A DNA stretch of 5,392 nt from Deltaproteobacteria bacterium (GTDB taxonomy: Bacteria; Desulfobacterota; JAENJC01): the NCBI GenBank assembly GCA_016844545.1, contig JAENJC010000215.1, positions 1 through 5,392 on the forward strand, read 5' to 3'. This document shows positions 1 through 4,997 of the stretch, piece by piece. Each line of letters starts with the position of its first letter. The stretch's first letter is position 1. The position numbers and the translations under genes are program-made. The notes beneath the pieces were generated by a model. That model had not been told where the DNA came from. It did not search any database and was given only the letters and a program-made list of their open reading frames with translations.

Positions 1-162
1 ATAATCCCTGCCTCAGTATATTATCAATATCGACTTTCTTGCGTCAGAATATCAAAGTAGGGGATGTGTGTCAATTAATTTAACCTGAGGAAAACCCATA
101 ATCTCAGCATGTTCTGAGTGTAAAGCGATGATTACACGCAGACCGTTTGTAAGGGATATTGA
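1..162. other. AT-rich upstream intergenic region, no gene supported
   Basis: No reading frame here has coding character. Two frames are open from the left edge but stop within about 20-26 codons, so the tail of an upstream gene cannot be excluded or supported. Two weak adjacent hairpins can be drawn: CTCAG (103-107) with CTGAG (114-118), and GTGTAA (118-123) with TTACAC (132-137). They share a base, so they could not both form fully. No U-tract follows either, so I do not call a terminator. Confidence 0.5.
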
Positions 163-194
163 TTGTTAACTTCCAATATATCTAATGTTGACAA
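163..194. promoter_or_regulatory. Putative BirA (biotin repressor) operator
   Basis: The half-sites are TTGTTAACT (163-171) and TGTTGACAA (186-194), separated by 14 nt. The second is an inverted copy of the first, matching at 7 of 9 positions. This agrees with the known bacterial BirA operator, a TTGTWAACC-type 9-mer with an inverted partner about 14-15 nt away. It lies upstream of bioB and its right half contains the promoter -35 hexamer, so biotinyl-AMP-loaded BirA bound here should block RNA polymerase. The prediction needs a BirA with an N-terminal helix-turn-helix domain elsewhere in the genome. Confidence 0.75.
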
Positions 195-214
195 TCACGA
201 AGAATAATTATAAT
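188..214 (+). promoter_or_regulatory. Putative sigma-70-type promoter of the bio operon
   Basis: A perfect TTGACA (188-193) and a perfect TATAAT (209-214) are separated by 15 nt, shorter than the usual 16-18 nt. The -35 box lies inside the right half of the BirA operator, a typical repression layout. Transcription would start near 220-222, leaving a leader of about 215 nt before bioB. The short spacing is the main doubt. Confidence 0.65.
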
Positions 215-436
215 CTTTCTCCTGGCAACAGTAACCGTGGCTTACTGGTATTAAAACGGCAATTAAATATCTAAATTGTATCTCCTCCCCCTTGATGGGG
301 GAGGATTAAGGTGGGGGTGAAAGATCGTGAGTTTACAACGGTCTCCCCCTCCCCTTAATCCCCTCCCGCCAGGGGAGGGGAGTTTATATATAGCTGCCGG
401 AGTAATAACTCTGCAAGGTATTATGAGGAGGTTTTT
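215..436 (+). other. Long bioB leader with hairpins and strong RBS
   Basis: This is the predicted untranslated leader. A small hairpin, CAGTAA (229-234) with TTACTG (242-247), lies near its 5' end. The inverted pair of GC-rich palindromes occupies 282-381 (listed separately). A strong Shine-Dalgarno, GAGGAGG (425-431), sits 5 nt before the TTG start of bioB and decides that start. I recognise no riboswitch. The hairpin at 360-380 is followed only by a mixed A/T stretch, so it is not a convincing intrinsic terminator. Confidence 0.5.
282..381. repeat. Inverted pair of palindromic repeats (REPIN/MITE-like) in bioB leader
   Basis: The left copy (about 283-320) has a 9-bp perfect stem, TCCTCCCCC (283-291) with GGGGGAGGA (297-305), and then ATTAAGG and a G-run. 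The right copy (about 342-381) is the same unit inverted: a C-run, CCTTAAT, then an 8-bp stem of CCCCTCCC (360-367) with GGGAGGGG (373-380). About 21 nt separate the copies. Two inverted copies of one palindromic unit around a short spacer is the architecture of REPIN or MITE-like non-autonomous elements. The unit resembles the element inside bioF. Its effect on bioB expression is unknown. Confidence 0.7.
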
Positions 437-1423
437 TTGGATAGTGAGGAGATATTTAAGACGGCGGAGAGGGTGATTGCCGGTGAAGGGATCAGCTATA
501 AAACCGCATGTGACCTGATAAAGCTTGAAGGGGGCAGGATTTATGACCTGTTGGCTGCCGGTAACAGAATAAGGGAGCATTTCAAGGGGAATCGTGTGAG
601 CCTCTGTTCCATAGTTAACGCCAAATCCGGCAGATGCCCGGAGGATTGTTCATTCTGCGGCCAGTCGGCCTTCTATAATACTGATGCAACAGAATACGGC
701 CTCATTGAACCGAATGCCATAGCGGAAGCCGCCGAAAAGGCAAGGGGGATGAAGTCCAGGGAGTTCAGTATAGTTACCAGCGGTACCAGGGTTGAGAGCG
801 AAAAGGAGCTGGATCGTCTCTGTCAGGCCCTTCAGAAGATCGGTGAGGGGATGGAGAGGTGTGCATCCCTTGGTATAATGACGAAGGAGGCCCTCTTTAA
901 ACTTAAAGAAGCCGGCCTTGAGAGCTACCATCACAACCTTGAGACCGCCAGATCCTATTTCCCTAATATATGCACTACTCATGATTATGATGATGATGTC
1001 AATACGGTGAAGATGGCCAGGGAGATGGGATTTAAGACCTGTTGCGGAGGGATATTGGGTCTTGGAGAGTCGCTTGAGCAGAGGGTTGAACTGGCCTTTA
1101 CCCTTAAGGAACTGGATGTGGACTCAGTTCCCCTGAACTTCCTGAATCCTATAAAGGGGACCAGGATGGAGGGTATGAAGACAGTCCCACCGCTTGAAGG
1201 GCTGAAGGCCATTGCAGCTTACAGGTTCATACTCCCCGATAAAAACATAATAGTTTCCGGCGGCCGCGAGGTTACTTTCCGCGACCTCCAGAGCATGATA
1301 TTCATGGCAGGGGCAAATGGGACGCTGATAGGGAATTATCTCCTGACAAAGGGACGTAAGCCCGAAGAACTTTTGCAGATGATCGAGGATTTAGGGCTTG
1401 AAGTAGAAGGATATAAGGATTGA
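437..1423 (+). CDS. bioB: Biotin synthase BioB (radical SAM), probable anaerobe-type auxiliary cluster
   Basis: Biotin synthase inserts sulfur into dethiobiotin, the last step of biotin synthesis, in the cytoplasm. The 328-residue product has the usual length and the radical-SAM motif CPEDCSFC, with C67, C71 and C74 binding the SAM-cluster iron. HHNLET, GGILGLGE and FMAGAN are typical BioB blocks. By hand alignment to E. coli BioB, the auxiliary-cluster ligand C97 is Ser111 and R260 is Ile272. C128 is kept as C142, and C188 is kept as C202 with an extra C203 beside it. This differs from the classical 2Fe-2S site and fits the Type II BioB (4Fe-5S cluster) that I recall being described in obligate anaerobes. 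The start is TTG 437, 5 nt after GAGGAGG; no in-frame ATG fits better. It is the first gene after the BirA-type operator, and its TGA overlaps the bioF start as TGATG. Confidence 0.96.
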   Translation: MDSEEIFKTAERVIAGEGISYKTACDLIKLEGGRIYDLLAAGNRIREHFKGNRVSLCSIVNAKSGRCPEDCSFCGQSAFYNTDATEYGLIEPNAIAEAAEKARGMKSREFSIVTSGTRVESEKELDRLCQALQKIGEGMERCASLGIMTKEALFKLKEAGLESYHHNLETARSYFPNICTTHDYDDDVNTVKMAREMGFKTCCGGILGLGESLEQRVELAFTLKELDVDSVPLNFLNPIKGTRMEGMKTVPPLEGLKAIAAYRFILPDKNIIVSGGREVTFRDLQSMIFMAGANGTLIGNYLLTKGRKPEELLQMIEDLGLEVEGYKD

Positions 1424-1953
1424 TGGATTTTATTACCGAAGAAATTGATAATCTGAAGACCTCCGGCCTCTACCGCACTCTCCGCGCCATAGAAAGCGTG
1501 CAGGGGCCGAGGGTTAAAATAGATGGCAAAGAGGTAATCCTCCTCTGCTCCAACAACTATCTCGGACTTGCAGACCATCCAAGGCTCAAAGAGGCTGCTG
1601 TGAAGGCCATTGAGAAGTATGGGGTTGGCAGCGGTGCATCGAGACTGGTTTCCGGCACCATGGGACTTCACCAGGAAGTGGAGGAAAGGATAGCCAGGTT
1701 CAAGGGGACGGAGGCAGCCCTAGTCTTTAATTCCGGTTATGCCGCGAATGTCAGCGTTATCCCTGCCCTTGTCGGTCGAGGGGATACTGTGTTTTCCGAC
1801 AAACTCAACCATGCCAGTGTCATAGATGGCTGTGTCCTATCAAGGGCTGAATTCAAGAGGTATCCGCATAAGGATATGGAAGGGCTTGCGTTACGGGGAA
1901 AGTCCCGATACTACGACAACCACCCCGCACTTCGTGCTCCCTTCCTTAACTAA
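1423..1953 (+). CDS. bioF: BioF (KAPA synthase), N-terminal fragment; gene interrupted by palindromic element
   Basis: BioF is a PLP-dependent alpha-oxoamine synthase that condenses pimeloyl-ACP or pimeloyl-CoA with L-alanine to give 8-amino-7-oxononanoate. This fragment holds the first about 165 family residues: SNNYLGLADHP (43-53), the glycine-rich YGVGSGASRLVSGT (66-79), HQEVEERIARFKGTEAALVF, and DKLNHASVIDG with the His (130) that stacks on PLP. Homology fades after about residue 165, where the palindromic element begins, and translation stops at TAA 1951-1953 inside that element. The fragment lacks the PLP lysine and cannot be active alone. ATG 1423 is coupled to the bioB stop (TGATG); TTG 1420 is a less likely start. 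Removing 58 nt (1919-1976) rejoins the frame to the downstream half and predicts about 388 residues, the normal BioF length. The gene therefore looks recently broken, or it carries a sequencing error. Confidence 0.9.
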   Translation: MDFITEEIDNLKTSGLYRTLRAIESVQGPRVKIDGKEVILLCSNNYLGLADHPRLKEAAVKAIEKYGVGSGASRLVSGTMGLHQEVEERIARFKGTEAALVFNSGYAANVSVIPALVGRGDTVFSDKLNHASVIDGCVLSRAEFKRYPHKDMEGLALRGKSRYYDNHPALRAPFLN

Positions 1954-2647
1954 GGAGGGGAATCAAAGGGGTGGTATCATTCCACGCAAATTAATCGTTA
2001 CCGACTCTGTCTTCAGCATGGACGGAGACATTGCCCCGTTGCCTGAAATAATCGAACTTGCCCAGAAGTTTGGCGCCATGGTGATGGTGGATGACGCCCA
2101 TGCGACAGGTATCCTGGGGAATACGGGGAAAGGAAGCCTTGAGCATTTCGGCTTGAAGGCTGATGACATTATCCAGATGGGGACCCTGGGAAAGGCGTTG
2201 GGGACATTCGGGGCATATATTGCCGGGAGCAGGGAGCTCATTGATTATTTGATTAACAAGGCCAGAGGGTTTATATTCTCTACTTCTCTGCCCCCTTCCG
2301 TCCTTGCCTCAGCTATTGCTGCCATAGACCTGGTTGAAGATGAGCCCTCCCTGAGGCAGGCGCTTTGGGATAAAACCTGGTATCTTAAGAAGGGGCTTGA
2401 TTCTCTCGGTTTTGACACAATGGGGAGTGAGACGCCTATAATACCTGTCTTTGTTGGAGATGCTGGAAAGACCATGGAATTCAGCAGAAGACTGTTCGAG
2501 GAGGGTATATTCGTATCCGGTATCAGACCTCCTACTGTCCAGGAGGGTAAATGCCGGCTGAGGGCTACTGTAATGGCGACTCACACTTACAATGACCTGG
2601 ACATGGCGCTGGATGCATTTTTAAAGGTAAAAAAGTCCTTCTTATAG
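1826..2647 (+). CDS. bioF: BioF (KAPA synthase), C-terminal fragment in the +1 frame
   Basis: This frame carries the rest of BioF: RKLIVTDSVFSMDGD, VDDAHATG (cofactor-binding Asp and His), MGTLGKALGTFGAYIAG with the PLP-binding lysine (about residue 123 from ATG 1826), and the C-terminal RPPTVQEGKCRLR and ATHT region. Only the part after about position 1979 is BioF-like. Residues before it are the BioF N-terminal DNA read in the wrong frame plus the translated palindromic element (PSLTKEGNQRGG). ATG 1826 has no visible Shine-Dalgarno, and no good start lies between the element and the conserved region, so independent translation is doubtful. Frame 2 is open through the whole element, so a +1 frame change anywhere between about 1888 and 1953 would give one protein of about 408 residues with a roughly 19-residue insert. 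The fragment ends with TAG just before a second palindromic repeat. Confidence 0.88.
   Translation: MAVSYQGLNSRGIRIRIWKGLRYGESPDTTTTTPHFVLPSLTKEGNQRGGIIPRKLIVTDSVFSMDGDIAPLPEIIELAQKFGAMVMVDDAHATGILGNTGKGSLEHFGLKADDIIQMGTLGKALGTFGAYIAGSRELIDYLINKARGFIFSTSLPPSVLASAIAAIDLVEDEPSLRQALWDKTWYLKKGLDSLGFDTMGSETPIIPVFVGDAGKTMEFSRRLFEEGIFVSGIRPPTVQEGKCRLRATVMATHTYNDLDMALDAFLKVKKSFL
1919..1975. mobile_element. Compact palindromic element inserted in bioF
   Basis: The 57-nt element has perfect 8-bp terminal inverted repeats, ACCACCCC (1919-1926) and GGGGTGGT (1968-1975). Inside are a small hairpin, GCAC-TTC-GTGC (1927-1937), and a 10-bp hairpin with one G-T pair (1938-1947 with 1952-1961, loop AACT). Drawn together they make a three-way junction that uses nearly every base. 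Read on the opposite strand, the order (CACCCC, then an AT-rich TTGATT, then a pyrimidine/purine palindrome) matches the left copy in the bioB leader, which suggests one family. It contains no transposase, so any movement must be in trans. No clear target duplication is visible beyond one or two bases. It brings a stop codon and a frame change into bioF. Confidence 0.75.
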
Positions 2648-2676
2648 ACGTTAAAGATGCGATGTTATGTGACTTC

Positions 2677-2726
2677 GTAGAAATATGGCTTTAGCCATGT
2701 TAACAGGCCTAAAGGCCTGTTGCTAC
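2677..2726. repeat. GTAG/CTAC-bounded double-hairpin repeat (REP-like)
   Basis: The 50-nt unit begins with GTAG (2677-2680) and ends with CTAC (2723-2726), its inverse. Between them are two hairpins: ATGGCT (2685-2690) with AGCCAT (2693-2698), and AACAGGCC (2702-2709) with GGCCTGTT (2714-2721). A GTAG tetranucleotide at the foot of a hairpin is the known recognition feature of REP sequences moved by RAYT (TnpA-REP) transposases. Two such units head to head form a REPIN or BIME. It sits in the bioF-bioH gap and could also stabilise or process the mRNA. Its sequence is unrelated to the C/G-rich elements at 282-381 and 1919-1975. Confidence 0.7.
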
Positions 2727-2758
2727 AAATGATGACGGAGTCAAGTGGGGAGAGAACT

Positions 2759-3565
2759 TTGTCTTATTTCATGACAAAAGGCGGCATAAGGCTAAGGTAT
2801 GAAGTAAAGGGGGAAGGAAGGCCTGCCCTCTTTCTCCACGGATGGGGGATGTCATCCAGGGTCTGGAAATACCAGGTTGAACATTTATCGAAAAAGTTTA
2901 AAACTGTGACACTCGATCTAAGGGGCCACGGTGGATCCAGCCCATCCGATGACTACAGCTTTGAGGCCCTGGCAGGAGATACTAAAGAGTTTATAGAAGC
3001 TCTACCATTTGGGTCTGTCTCTCTTGTAGGCTGGTCTATGGGAGGTTCTGTTGCCATTATGGTAGCAAATAAATTCCCGGAGATAGTCAGCACCCTTGTC
3101 CTGGTGAATACAACACCTAAATTTGTGGCATCAGAAGGCTTTCTGCATGGTCAGCCTGAGGCAATGTTAAGGCGCTTGGAAAGGCAGATAGACAGGGGCC
3201 TCAACAAGGCAATGCTTGAATTCTGCTCCTTAATGTTTGAGCAGGAGGGAATAACTGAGGAGGTGTGGGAGACCGTTGCTCTGAAGGAATGGCCGTCAAA
3301 AGAGACATTAAAGGGATATCTGAAGACTCTGGGAGATTCAGATCTAAGAGGGGAGCTGATAAAAATAAGCCACCCGACAATGATAATGCATGGGTTGCTC
3401 GACAGGATTTCATTCCATGAAGCCGCAGTATTTATGGCTGATCGGATTAAAATGGTCCGACTTGAAACACACCATGATGAGGGGCATGCCCCTTTTCTGA
3501 CCAGGCCTGACTGGTTTAACACGGAACTTGAGGGTTTTCTGAATGAATTTAGAAGCTATAATTGA
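2759..3565 (+). CDS. bioH: BioH-type pimeloyl-ACP methyl ester carboxylesterase (alpha/beta hydrolase)
   Basis: The product is an alpha/beta hydrolase that by motif and context should cleave the methyl ester of pimeloyl-ACP, ending the BioC-BioH route to the pimeloyl moiety. Counting from TTG 2759 (268 residues), LFLHGWG (24-30) is the oxyanion-hole region, GWSMGG holds the nucleophile Ser93, HGLLD holds Asp215, and EGHAPFLTRP holds His243. GWS and GHAPF closely match E. coli BioH. The start is uncertain. TTG 2759 has GGGGAGAG (2747-2754) at good spacing and gives an N-terminus (SYFMTKGGIRLRYE) usual for the family. ATG 2729 or 2732 and TTG 2720 are also in frame, but they lie in or just after the repeat and lack a good RBS; ATG 2771 is too far from the RBS. 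The 3' end overlaps bioC by 23 nt. Other esterase functions cannot be excluded from sequence alone. Confidence 0.87.
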   Translation: MSYFMTKGGIRLRYEVKGEGRPALFLHGWGMSSRVWKYQVEHLSKKFKTVTLDLRGHGGSSPSDDYSFEALAGDTKEFIEALPFGSVSLVGWSMGGSVAIMVANKFPEIVSTLVLVNTTPKFVASEGFLHGQPEAMLRRLERQIDRGLNKAMLEFCSLMFEQEGITEEVWETVALKEWPSKETLKGYLKTLGDSDLRGELIKISHPTMIMHGLLDRISFHEAAVFMADRIKMVRLETHHDEGHAPFLTRPDWFNTELEGFLNEFRSYN

Positions 3566-4340
3566 TAAGAGCAGGATCAGGCAGGCCTTTTCCCGTCAGG
3601 CCCATGTCTATGAAGAAAATGCGCCTATGCAGAAAGCGGTGGCACAAGGGCTTATTTCTTTAATATGTCTCACGTCTCAAGCCATACATCCCAAGGCTTT
3701 GGACATAGGCATTGGAACCGGTTTTGCCAGTAAAGAGTTTTCAAAAAGGTTCCCAAATGCCGGAGTCTTCGGCTGCGATATATCCTATGGAATGCTGAAA
3801 GAGGCGGACAAGACCGGTGCAATCCTGACAGAAGCCGATGCAGAGCACCTTCCTTATAAAAGCGACGCCTTTGACCTTGCATTTTCAAGCCTTGCCTTCC
3901 AGTGGACAAACCTTCGTGATTCTATAAATGAGGCATTCAGGGTTCTCAGGCCCCATGGTAGGATTTATTTTTCCACCTTTGGGGAAAAGACTCTGAGAGA
4001 GCTTGCTGATTCTTACAACTCTGCCTTGGGTCTGCTGAATACAGGGAAGGCAGTAGGGACAATGAAATTTGAGTCTTCACAGCGGTTCAAGGCCATCATG
4101 GAATCCACCGGATTCAAGGATGTAGAAGTTAAAACCGATTTTATAAACGATAGTTACTCCACTCCCGAAGCCCTTTTGCGGTCTCTCAAGGCCATAGGAG
4201 CAGGAAACCCTTCAAGGGAGTTTCACCCCTCCAGAAGCCTGTTGCACGAGATCTTCAGGATATACAAGGAGAGATACGGGAATGAAGATGGTGTTTCTGC
4301 AACGTTTGAAGTAGTCTATGTCTGGGGAGTAAAGAGATGA
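3543..4340 (+). CDS. bioC: BioC, malonyl-ACP O-methyltransferase
   Basis: BioC uses S-adenosylmethionine to methylate malonyl-ACP, disguising it so that fatty acid synthesis can extend it to pimeloyl-ACP methyl ester. The 265-residue product resembles E. coli BioC throughout: AFSRQAHVYEENA near the N-terminus (15-27), SAM motif I ALDIGIGTG (52-60), the acidic GCDIS after the second strand (77-81), EADAEHLPY (97-105), LAFQW (117-121), EAFRVLRPHGRIYFSTF (130-146), the LLRSLKAIGA block (211-220) and a C-terminal TFEVVYVWGVKR. ATG 3543 overlaps the end of bioH by 23 nt and has GAGGG (3530-3534) 8 nt upstream, so the two genes are probably translated together. Their adjacency supports BioH assignment of the upstream esterase. 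No key residue appears missing. Confidence 0.95.
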   Translation: MNLEAIIDKSRIRQAFSRQAHVYEENAPMQKAVAQGLISLICLTSQAIHPKALDIGIGTGFASKEFSKRFPNAGVFGCDISYGMLKEADKTGAILTEADAEHLPYKSDAFDLAFSSLAFQWTNLRDSINEAFRVLRPHGRIYFSTFGEKTLRELADSYNSALGLLNTGKAVGTMKFESSQRFKAIMESTGFKDVEVKTDFINDSYSTPEALLRSLKAIGAGNPSREFHPSRSLLHEIFRIYKERYGNEDGVSATFEVVYVWGVKR

Positions 4341-4439
4341 ACGGTAGGGCCTATCTGTTATCTATATTTATATAAGGAATAGCCCCGATATTTGAAAAGA
4401 GGACGACGTAAACTTGTTTAACAGGTTTATAACTTACAT
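4341..4439. other. Gap before macrodomain gene with 21-nt dyad, possible internal promoter
   Basis: The gap is AT-rich. It contains a near-perfect dyad at 4409-4429: TAAAC and TGTT on the left mirror AACA and GTTTA on the right, around a single central T with one T-G wobble. Such symmetry is operator-like. TATAAC (4428-4433) overlaps its right edge at a distance that would put a start site near the ATG at 4440. No good -35 box is seen. The right arm with its flank, GGTTTATAA, resembles a BirA half-site, but the partner is too close (9 nt) for a normal BirA operator. No terminator is visible after bioC. Confidence 0.4.
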
Positions 4440-4997
4440 ATGGATATAAAGATTGGAAAAACTACCCTTACCCTCATCCTCGGGGATATCACCCTCGAAG
4501 AGACCGATGCGATAGTTAACGCCGCCAATTCTATGCTTGCCGGTGGTGGCGGTGTGGACGGAGCTATCCACAGGGCCGGGGGACCGGGGATAATGGAGGA
4601 GTGCCGGAGGATCGGGAGATGCCCGACCGGAAGCGCGGTAATCACAACCGGCGGCAATCTTAAGGCTAAAAATGTCATTCATACAGTGGGGCCGATATAT
4701 AGGGATGGGAATAGCGGTGAGGGTTGCCTCCTCGTATCCGCATACAGGAAGTCTCTGGAGATAGCGGTAAAAAACGGGATCAGGAGCATCTCATTCCCCT
4801 CAATCAGCGCGGGAGCCTATGGTTACCCGATAAAAGAGGCCGCGAAGATTGCATTAAAGACAGTCGTAGAGTTCATAGAGTTCATTATTGAACAGGGGAA
4901 GCCGGAACTTGTCAGATTCGTCCTCTTTTCCGACAGGGATCAAAGGGTATATGAAGAGGCGCTTAAGGACCTAATGAAAATTAAAGGAGTAACATGA
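4440..4997 (+). CDS. Macrodomain ADP-ribose/O-acetyl-ADP-ribose hydrolase (MacroD/YmdB-like)
   Basis: This 185-residue protein is a single macrodomain of the MacroD/YmdB type. Members bind ADP-ribose and hydrolyse O-acetyl-ADP-ribose or remove mono-ADP-ribose from acidic side chains, in the cytoplasm. Visible motifs are GDIT (15-18), DAIVNAANS with the catalytic-loop Asn residues (23-31), GGGGVDGAIHRAGG (35-48), the VGPIY strand (83-87), and the phosphate-binding loop FPSISAGAYGYP (119-130). It is complete, with no added domain or signal peptide. ATG 4440 is the only sensible start, since a stop lies six codons upstream, yet no Shine-Dalgarno precedes it; a leaderless or separately initiated message is possible. 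Its TGA overlaps the bioD start as ATGA, which suggests translational coupling. It is not a known biotin-pathway enzyme, so its role here is unexplained. Confidence 0.93.
   Translation: MDIKIGKTTLTLILGDITLEETDAIVNAANSMLAGGGGVDGAIHRAGGPGIMEECRRIGRCPTGSAVITTGGNLKAKNVIHTVGPIYRDGNSGEGCLLVSAYRKSLEIAVKNGIRSISFPSISAGAYGYPIKEAAKIALKTVVEFIEFIIEQGKPELVRFVLFSDRDQRVYEEALKDLMKIKGVT

Noticed and set aside
282..381. CRISPR-type repeat array
   Set aside because: There are only two units, in inverted orientation, with a single short spacer and no cas gene.
360..390. Intrinsic terminator/attenuator at the second leader hairpin
   Set aside because: The stem is GC-rich, but what follows is a mixed A/T stretch rather than a U-tract. 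The hairpin is better explained as half of an inverted repeat pair.
423..476. Short ATG-started frame overlapping the bioB ribosome binding site (possible leader peptide)
   Set aside because: It has no RBS of its own, is Arg-rich out-of-frame bioB sequence, and shows no sign of attenuation.
263..580. Minus-strand open frame of about 105 codons over the bioB leader
   Set aside because: It consists of the palindromic repeats and the start of bioB read backwards, with low-complexity Pro/Gly/Arg stretches and no recognisable family.
1918..1976. Translational bypassing (ribosome hopping) over the bioF element
   Set aside because: The three-way junction would bring the ends together, but no matching take-off and landing codons flank it. 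Skipping the 57-nt element alone does not restore the frame.
650..2584. Several long minus-strand open frames across bioB and bioF
   Set aside because: They lie entirely inside clearly homologous + strand genes, lack RBS support and resemble no family.
3151..3909. Minus-strand open frames across bioH and bioC
   Set aside because: They overlap well-supported BioH and BioC coding sequence and show no conserved motif.
4406..4432. Second BirA operator before the macrodomain gene
   Set aside because: One half resembles a BirA half-site (GGTTTATAA), but the partner matches poorly and the spacer is only 9 nt instead of about 14-15.
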